Assembly: GCA_024684065.1 (NCBI GenBank)
Contig: JAIKXO010000192.1
Span: 1-11,289, forward strand
Length of the DNA: 11,289 bases
Direction of reading: 5' to 3'
Source of the DNA: Lachnospiraceae bacterium
Lineage (GTDB): Bacteria; Bacillota_A; Clostridia; Lachnospirales; Lachnospiraceae
Of this stretch, positions 6,102 through 11,289 are shown piece by piece; position 1 is the first letter of the stretch, and every line of letters starts with the position of its first letter. Position numbers and translations under genes: made by a program. The notes beneath the pieces are model-generated. The model did not search any database, had not been told where the DNA came from, and saw nothing but the letters and a program-made list of their open reading frames with translations.

Positions 6102-7481
6102 ATGAAAAAAAATCCATTTAAATGGTTTTCGGTTTTTCTGATCACTGCGGCTATTGTTTTATCCATCATAGCATATCTTGCTTTCGGCATTGACCGGGAG
6201 CATGAATTAAATGACAGGGTCTTAATAGCGGAGACAGTAGATAAGGCGGTTATGGATGATCTGTCCGAGCCGATCACGGTATCGCGGATGATCAGCCAGG
6301 ATTCCGAGCTCATTGAGATGCTTGAGGATGAGTATCTTTACGATGATGATGAGATGATCCTGAATATGAGGACCTATCTGCATTCCATTCAAAAACAGTT
6401 CGGGTTTACCTCGGTTTATGTTATCTCGGAGGCGAGTAAAAAATACTATACTTATGTCGGATTAAATAAGATCATTGATCCGGAAAAAGACTCCTTTGAC
6501 ACCTGGTATACGATCTTTCTGCAGGGCGGAAAGGACTATGAGCTGGAATCGTCCACCGATCAGGTGAACCGTGACAAGCTCACTGTTTTTGTGGACGGAA
6601 GGGTTGAGGATGAAGCAGGCACGCTTCTTGGAGTTTCCGGAGTTGGGGTTGAGACGGTTGATATACTTGACCTTCTGGCGCGATATGAGGAGGAATACGG
6701 TGTCCGGATCGATTATGTTTCTTCGGATGGTCTGGTTCAGATGAGCAGCAGGACCGACGCGGTTCATTCCTCTTATGTTTCCGGCATCGATCTTCCGGAC
6801 AAAACGAATGACGACTATCAATATCAGCCATACGGGGTCGACGGATTTGCTGTGGTCAGATACGTCAAGGAGCTTGGCTGGTATATGGTAGTAAGAAGTG
6901 AAAACAGTTACGAAACGATGGGGTATAATTACCGCTTCTTTTTCGCGGAGATACTGATCCTTATGTTTACGCTCGCGATCCTTTTTGCGGGGGCGCGTAA
7001 TATGAGAACGGAATCGGTGATGGTTCAAAACAAGGACAAAAGCACGGACAGCCTGACGGGACTACAGAACAGGGAGTATTTTATCAGGACCTACGGAGAA
7101 AAGGGGACGTTAAATACAACGCAGTATCATAGCATCGCAGAGTTTGGAATAGATAATTTTGACAGAATTGAGAACTCGTTAAGAGAGGACAGGATCATTC
7201 TTTCCGTGGTAAGAAGCGCCCGGGAAAATTTCGGCCTCAAGGGTCAGATCATACGCTGGAACAGGAGCAGCTTTGTGGTCCTTTTTGAGCTTAGCGTCGA
7301 GGAAGCGGAAGAGGCCTGCAGAAGGTTTTGCAGGGCAGTGGAAGAGATCGGCGAGGTTAGTGTGTCCGTCGGACTGACGCCCATCGAGCTGAACGACACC
7401 TTAAGAAAGAATTATTATCGCGCTGTTCAGAATATGTATCTGGTCAAAGAGCTGGGCGGAAACAATGTAAAGAGAGGATAA
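6102..7481 (+). CDS. Cache-domain receptor with degenerate, probably inactive GGDEF domain
   Basis: The 459-residue product has one membrane helix at 9-29, an extracellular double-Cache-like region (about 30-275, with the DTWY segment at 133-136 and the LLGVSGVGVE strand near 175-184), a second helix at 279-297, and a cytoplasmic GGDEF-fold domain (about 312-455). The fold is supported by DSLTGLQNREYF (316-327), IDNFDRIEN (350-358), SVSVG (420-424) and the final MYLVKELGGNN. The catalytic GGDEF is replaced by NRSSF (387-391) after RW, so cyclase activity is very unlikely. No HAMP domain separates helix 2 from the output domain. It starts 12 bp after the DegV-fusion gene with GGAG at 6091-6094 and is followed 4 bp later by an active-looking cyclase of similar layout, which suggests a regulatory or heterodimer partner role (inference). 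Confidence 0.8.
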   Translation: MKKNPFKWFSVFLITAAIVLSIIAYLAFGIDREHELNDRVLIAETVDKAVMDDLSEPITVSRMISQDSELIEMLEDEYLYDDDEMILNMRTYLHSIQKQFGFTSVYVISEASKKYYTYVGLNKIIDPEKDSFDTWYTIFLQGGKDYELESSTDQVNRDKLTVFVDGRVEDEAGTLLGVSGVGVETVDILDLLARYEEEYGVRIDYVSSDGLVQMSSRTDAVHSSYVSGIDLPDKTNDDYQYQPYGVDGFAVVRYVKELGWYMVVRSENSYETMGYNYRFFFAEILILMFTLAILFAGARNMRTESVMVQNKDKSTDSLTGLQNREYFIRTYGEKGTLNTTQYHSIAEFGIDNFDRIENSLREDRIILSVVRSARENFGLKGQIIRWNRSSFVVLFELSVEEAEEACRRFCRAVEEIGEVSVSVGLTPIELNDTLRKNYYRAVQNMYLVKELGGNNVKRG

Positions 7482-7485
7482 TATT

Positions 7486-9150
7486 ATGAAGTCGGTACGA
7501 ACTAGACTGGTCGCTTCGTTTGCGGGGACCATTTTGGCGGTTTTTCTGATATTGGCATTTGTGGGTATATATTATCTGATCATGGCGATAGAGACCCATT
7601 CTTCTCAATCCATGCAGCTTTTAAGTGAAGAAAACACGGCGGAGCTGGATACGTATTTTTCAGGCGTAGAACGAGCGGTCAAAGTAATGGAGGAGCATCT
7701 TCTTACAGAGGTGGACATCGTTCAGTATCAATCGGACAGTAAATACAGAGACCGTATTTATAAAGAGATTGAAGGAATTGCGCTGAATTCCTCGAAGATC
7801 ATTGAGCATGTAGAGGCCGTATATTTCAGACCCGATCCAATCTTATACGGCGGCACGGCGGGTTTTTTTCTTACGGCCGGCGAAAACGGGGATTACAACA
7901 GTCTCACACCGACCGATATCCTCCAATATAAAGAGGATGATACCGAACACGTGGGATGGTATTATGAGCCGGTAAAGCGTGGCGCCCCTCTCTGGATGGA
8001 GCCGTATTCCAATGAAAACATCAATATCTATATGATATCCTATGTGGTTCCGGTTTACCTTGGAAGAGATCTGTTAGGGGTTCTTGGGATGGATATCGAT
8101 ATGACGCTTGTACATCAGGTCATCGACAATATTGACTATCTAAACAGTACCGGCGCTTTGATCAGCGAGGGGGGAAACCTTCTTTATCACAGAGATCATA
8201 CCGGCGGGCTGATGAAAGAGGACTTTACGGGAGAGATAGCCGCCGCAAGCAAATTTTATGACCAGAAGTACATTGATACCGGTGAAAACTACAGATATTC
8301 GGTTGGAGGTTCCAAATACAGGATCATGATAAGCCGGCTGAAAAACGGGATGCTTCTTTCCATATCCACACCGGAGTCGGAGCTATTCCGGTTCAGGACT
8401 AAGATGCTGATTCAGCTGATCCTTATATTTACTGCTGCGCTTGCCTTAGTCATCTTTGTTTCCTTGAGAATGACCAGAAAGATCATCGAGCCGATCAGGG
8501 AGCTGACCGATGTTTCTTCACGTATAGCAAAGGGCGAGCTGGAACAGGAGATCGTTTACACGGAACAGGACGAGATCGGTTCGCTTGCGGACAGCATCCG
8601 AAAGATCAGCGTAGAGCTGAAACGGTATATTGATTTTATTCACGGGCAGGCATATTTAGACACGATGACGGGACTTAAGAACAAGGCCGCCTATCTGGAG
8701 GAGGAGAGCCGGCTCGAACGTCTGATCAAAGAGAAGATGGCATCTTTTATGATCTATATCTTCGATATTAACGGTCTCAAGCGGATGAATGACACGAAGG
8801 GCCATGAATACGGCGATATGCTGATCAAGGACGCGGCGTTGATCATAAAGACCGTATTCGGCGCTGACAGGGTCTACAGGATCGGCGGAGACGAGTTCAT
8901 AGCGCTCTGCAAGCAGAAAACAGGCGAGGAGATCGAGAGGGAATTCGCTTACTTCGATGAGGAGGTAAGGGTGTTAAACGCCAAGAACAATAAGTATGAA
9001 GAGGATCTCTCCATTTCCAAGGGATACGCGGTGTACGATCCCGATACCGATCCGGATTACGCCTCGGTATTCAGCCGTGCCGATGAAGATATGTACCAAT
9101 GCAAAGCAGATTATTACACTACCCACGGAGACAGACGAAGGAGGACCTAG
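7486..9150 (+). CDS. Cache-HAMP-GGDEF membrane diguanylate cyclase
   Basis: The 554-residue protein converts two GTP to cyclic di-GMP, judging by an intact output domain. Helix 1 is at 8-31. An extracellular double-Cache domain (35-300) shows the typical WYYEP ... LWMEPY ... SYVVPVY ... LLGVLGMDID progression (158-205). Helix 2 is at 306-327 and a HAMP linker at 328-381, and the GGDEF domain spans 385-548. Key residues are present: DTMTGLKNKAAY, metal-binding Asp427 in FDING, Asn435-Asp436, and GGDEF at 467-471. The primary inhibitory I-site RxxD is absent; the matching positions read FGAD (458-461). AGAGG (7473-7477) lies in the end of the preceding gene, 4 bp away, indicating translational coupling. 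It ends in TAG with an in-frame TAA four codons later. Cache domains usually bind small extracellular ligands such as amino acids or carboxylates; the ligand here is unknown. Confidence 0.9.
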   Translation: MKSVRTRLVASFAGTILAVFLILAFVGIYYLIMAIETHSSQSMQLLSEENTAELDTYFSGVERAVKVMEEHLLTEVDIVQYQSDSKYRDRIYKEIEGIALNSSKIIEHVEAVYFRPDPILYGGTAGFFLTAGENGDYNSLTPTDILQYKEDDTEHVGWYYEPVKRGAPLWMEPYSNENINIYMISYVVPVYLGRDLLGVLGMDIDMTLVHQVIDNIDYLNSTGALISEGGNLLYHRDHTGGLMKEDFTGEIAAASKFYDQKYIDTGENYRYSVGGSKYRIMISRLKNGMLLSISTPESELFRFRTKMLIQLILIFTAALALVIFVSLRMTRKIIEPIRELTDVSSRIAKGELEQEIVYTEQDEIGSLADSIRKISVELKRYIDFIHGQAYLDTMTGLKNKAAYLEEESRLERLIKEKMASFMIYIFDINGLKRMNDTKGHEYGDMLIKDAALIIKTVFGADRVYRIGGDEFIALCKQKTGEEIEREFAYFDEEVRVLNAKNNKYEEDLSISKGYAVYDPDTDPDYASVFSRADEDMYQCKADYYTTHGDRRRRT

Positions 9151-9174
9151 GTCAGGTTTACATAAATTATTCCC

Positions 9175-9201
9175 TTGATTACAGGGCAAATATGTTATAT
9201 T
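9175..9201 (+). promoter_or_regulatory. Candidate promoter upstream of the S41 lipoprotein (distal)
   Basis: TTGATT (9175-9180) and TATATT (9196-9201) are separated by 15 bp, and the -10 is preceded by TGT, giving an extended -10. The spacing is short, so the -10 extension is the stronger part of the evidence. Confidence 0.4.
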
Positions 9202-9250
9202 AAGTATGATTATCGCTTTTGCCGGGCGGACAGCCCATAGAAGGATACTG

Positions 9251-9278
9251 TTGACAGATGAAGTATCAGCGGTAGTAT
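9251..9278 (+). promoter_or_regulatory. Candidate promoter upstream of the S41 lipoprotein (proximal)
   Basis: A perfect -35 TTGACA (9251-9256) is followed after 16 bp by TAGTAT (9273-9278), a four-of-six -10 match. Transcription would begin around 9285, leaving a leader of about 60 nt that contains the inverted repeat at 9304-9320. Confidence 0.45.
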
Positions 9279-9303
9279 CGCCTCAAAAGGGGATAAAAAT
9301 ATC

Positions 9304-9320
9304 GCATATTTAGAATATGC
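9304..9320 (+). promoter_or_regulatory. Perfect 7-bp inverted repeat just before the lipoprotein ribosome binding site
   Basis: GCATATT and AATATGC flank a TAG spacer. The repeat is downstream of both candidate promoters and six bases before the Shine-Dalgarno site, so it could be an operator or a small RNA hairpin. It contains an ATG (9317) that is in frame with the lipoprotein. Confidence 0.4.
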
Positions 9321-9325
9321 CAGAA

Positions 9326-9331
9326 AAGGAG
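9326..9331 (+). promoter_or_regulatory. Ribosome binding site that decides the lipoprotein start
   Basis: AAGGAG lies 12 bases before the ATG at 9344 and downstream of the alternative in-frame ATG at 9317, so it can serve only the later start. That start also gives a clean lipoprotein signal peptide. Confidence 0.65.
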
Positions 9332-9343
9332 AGAGTACAATCT

Positions 9344-11284
9344 ATGAGAAAAGGAATCATTTTATTGTGTATGGCAGGCTGCCTGACGGTATTAAGCGCC
9401 TGCAGCGTGACTGTTCATCCGCGAGCGGACGTGGAGTCTTTAGAGGTGTCAGAGGAAGCTTTGGAAACCGAAGAAGCAGTATCCCCCGAGACAGAACAGA
9501 CCTCCGAAGCTTCACAGGAAGCAGAAGAAGATCTAACATACTCTGCAGACAATGAGGAGCTTCAGGAAATACTGGATCAGTATGGAATTACTGTTGATAC
9601 CCTTTTAGCCGATTACGATCCTGTGGATGATCCATACACCTGGGAAGATCATACCTATGAAATAGAAAAAAAATCCCTGCCGATCTATTATGAAGAACCC
9701 TCAGACAAAGGAGAGATCGAGCTTTACTTTATGGACAATGAAGCGGGTATTCCCTATATTTCCGGTAAAGATGTTCCTGCACTTATTGACAAATGCGTGG
9801 GTGAAGATGCTGAAGGATACAAGCTCTTTGCAATTGAAGACGGATCGAGGACATTTATTATCCGGGAGACGATGTATTCCGTGATGTTTGATTTTAAAGA
9901 AGATATTATCAGCTTCCAGGATTTTGATGCATATATCGTTCCTTCAAGTAAAGCAACCTTAATTGATGTGATCGGAGATACAGGCAGGTTCTCCGAAGAA
10001 GGGGAAGAGGAGCTGCTTCGGATCAATAAAGAGAGCTCATATAACCGCTATGGCCATAGCATCACGATCAATACAAGGGATTACGGGATAGATCTGATCG
10101 AGCAGGATGGCAATCATTATATTCCGCTTCAGGTAGTAAGTGATTTCCTTATGGCTCACGGCTTACAAAAGGGTGTATTATTTAACGGTGGTACTGCTTT
10201 TGTTGTAAGCGGAGGGAATGTCAATCCTCTTTTAGGGGTTTTGGCTGAAGGCGGTTCGGAAGGTCCAAGTGAGGCGTTGAACCAATTTAGTTATAATGCG
10301 CTGTGTATGGCTTTAGATAGTTTTTATGGATTAAAAGAGCAGCATGGCATTACTTCCTTTAAAGATTTCTTTGCCGAAACCGGATTAAAGTATATGTTCC
10401 TGAATAATGATAGTCGGGTCATATCGGATCAGGCGCTTTATGATCTGCTTAAAATTCATCTGGATGATCTTCACAGCGATCTTAAGTGTATGACGTTCTG
10501 GGGTGATCCGGCTGAGCTTAATATGTATAACGGAGCAAGTTATACGAACTTAATGAACGAGCTTGTAAAGTATAATGAAAGCAGGTCAAAGTACTATCCC
10601 GAAGGAGTCCCTTGCTATGAGGAAGTGGGAGACACTGCATTTATCACCTTTGATAATTTTACCTTTGATAATGAAAAAGACTATTATACGGAAACGCCGG
10701 ATGAAAATGCGACAGATACAATAAGTATCATAAGGTATTCACTTTCTCAGATCAAAAGAGAGGACAGCCCTATAAAGAATGTGGTCCTTGATCTTTCGCA
10801 AAACGTAGGAGGAGCGGTAAATTCTGCGGCTTATACCATCGGGGCGTTTCTTGGAAGCGGAAATATCTGTTTAAAGGATACCTTAAGCGGGGCTGTAGTA
10901 CGGCAGAGCTTTGAAGCAGACACGAATTTTGATCATATCTTTGATGAAAATGATTCTCTGAAGGGATATAATCTTTACTGCCTTATTTCGCCTTCAAGCT
11001 TTTCTTCCGGAAATCTGGTTCCCGGCGCTCTTAAGGCTTCCAACCAGGTCAGCCTGCTTGGAAAGACCTCGGGAGGCGGAAGCTGTACGGTAATGTTTCT
11101 GACAACGGCAAAGGGAAATGTATTCCAGCTGTCCAGCCCCTTTCAGTTATCATTCAGCAAAAACGGATCATTTTATGATATAGATCAGGGTATTGAACCT
11201 GACTTCAGCATCATAAATCCGGATCTTTTTTATGACAGAGAGTATATAAATGATTATATTCACGAACTCTTAGGAGAAGAATAA
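9344..11284 (+). CDS. Surface lipoprotein with C-terminal S41 peptidase-like domain
   Basis: From the ATG at 9344 the product has 646 residues. It opens with a type II signal peptide (MRK, hydrophobic core, lipobox LSAC at 17-20), so the mature protein is lipid-anchored through Cys20 on the outer face of the membrane. An acidic Glu/Ser/Thr-rich linker (about 25-65) follows. A middle region includes a segment like the copper-amine-oxidase-N 'stalk' type (HYIPLQVVSDFL near 258-269). The S41 domain (about 476-624) shows LDLSQNVGG (482-490), the nucleophile segment SFSSGN (552-557, Ser554 favoured), and GIEPD (616-620). The lysine expected 25 residues after the serine in Ctp-type enzymes is Gly579, within GKTSGGG, so the enzyme is tricorn/S41B-like or inactive. 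No PDZ domain was recognised. The upstream ATG at 9317 would bury the signal peptide behind nine polar residues. Confidence 0.8.
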   Translation: MRKGIILLCMAGCLTVLSACSVTVHPRADVESLEVSEEALETEEAVSPETEQTSEASQEAEEDLTYSADNEELQEILDQYGITVDTLLADYDPVDDPYTWEDHTYEIEKKSLPIYYEEPSDKGEIELYFMDNEAGIPYISGKDVPALIDKCVGEDAEGYKLFAIEDGSRTFIIRETMYSVMFDFKEDIISFQDFDAYIVPSSKATLIDVIGDTGRFSEEGEEELLRINKESSYNRYGHSITINTRDYGIDLIEQDGNHYIPLQVVSDFLMAHGLQKGVLFNGGTAFVVSGGNVNPLLGVLAEGGSEGPSEALNQFSYNALCMALDSFYGLKEQHGITSFKDFFAETGLKYMFLNNDSRVISDQALYDLLKIHLDDLHSDLKCMTFWGDPAELNMYNGASYTNLMNELVKYNESRSKYYPEGVPCYEEVGDTAFITFDNFTFDNEKDYYTETPDENATDTISIIRYSLSQIKREDSPIKNVVLDLSQNVGGAVNSAAYTIGAFLGSGNICLKDTLSGAVVRQSFEADTNFDHIFDENDSLKGYNLYCLISPSSFSSGNLVPGALKASNQVSLLGKTSGGGSCTVMFLTTAKGNVFQLSSPFQLSFSKNGSFYDIDQGIEPDFSIINPDLFYDREYINDYIHELLGEE

Positions 11285-11289
11285 AACCA

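Noticed and set aside
9172..9185. CCCT/AGGG inverted repeat after the cyclase gene as a terminator
   Set aside because: It has only four base pairs and no T-run follows.
9317..9343. Lipoprotein start at ATG 9317
   Set aside because: There is no ribosome binding site before it, it falls inside an inverted repeat, and it would add nine polar residues ahead of a textbook lipoprotein signal that begins at 9344.

Overview
The window looks like chromosomal DNA from a Clostridia-type Firmicute, most plausibly a gut or rumen Lachnospiraceae (Butyrivibrio/Roseburia-like). This is inferred from strong AAGGAG Shine-Dalgarno sites, moderate GC, and the protein types: a DUF3267 zincin-like membrane protein, a kinase-like protein with a degenerate receiver, a DegV domain, Cache-GGDEF receptors and a lipobox S41 protein. 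There is no rRNA or other direct taxonomic marker. All genes read on the + strand. I see no tRNA, rRNA, CRISPR array or insertion sequence.

Region 1 (1-1394) holds the 3' part of a leucine-rich-repeat gene broken by an in-frame TAG at 112-114. A 169-residue protein of unknown function follows, and then a convincing intrinsic terminator. Region 2 (about 1458-3387) begins with an extended -10 promoter and a leader of about 235 nt. The leader carries a bulged hairpin, a second GC-rich hairpin, and eight degenerate copies of a 16-bp repeat whose last copy supplies the ribosome binding site. It drives an HGGG/GDSAG alpha/beta-hydrolase esterase and probably a four-helix DUF3267-type membrane protein with an HELIH motif, closed by a hairpin.

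Region 3 (3507-9150) is a tight three-gene signalling operon with gaps of 12 and 4 bp. Its first product is an unusual 860-residue fusion: a polytopic membrane sensor, a histidine-kinase-like module with intact ATP-binding motifs but no recognisable phospho-acceptor His, a degenerate receiver, and a C-terminal DegV (fatty-acid-binding type) domain. The second is a Cache receptor whose GGDEF signature has decayed to NRSSF. The third is a Cache-HAMP receptor with an intact GGDEF and no primary I-site. My working idea, which is inference, is a membrane signalling unit that couples a lipid or other extracellular cue to c-di-GMP synthesis, with the dead cyclase acting as partner or modulator of the live one.

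Region 4 (9151-11284) has candidate promoters, a perfect 7-bp inverted repeat, and a surface lipoprotein with a C-terminal S41 (tail-specific protease/tricorn type) fold that lacks the Ctp-type catalytic lysine.

The fusion protein and its operon, together with the 16-bp repeat leader, are the parts most likely to be undescribed.
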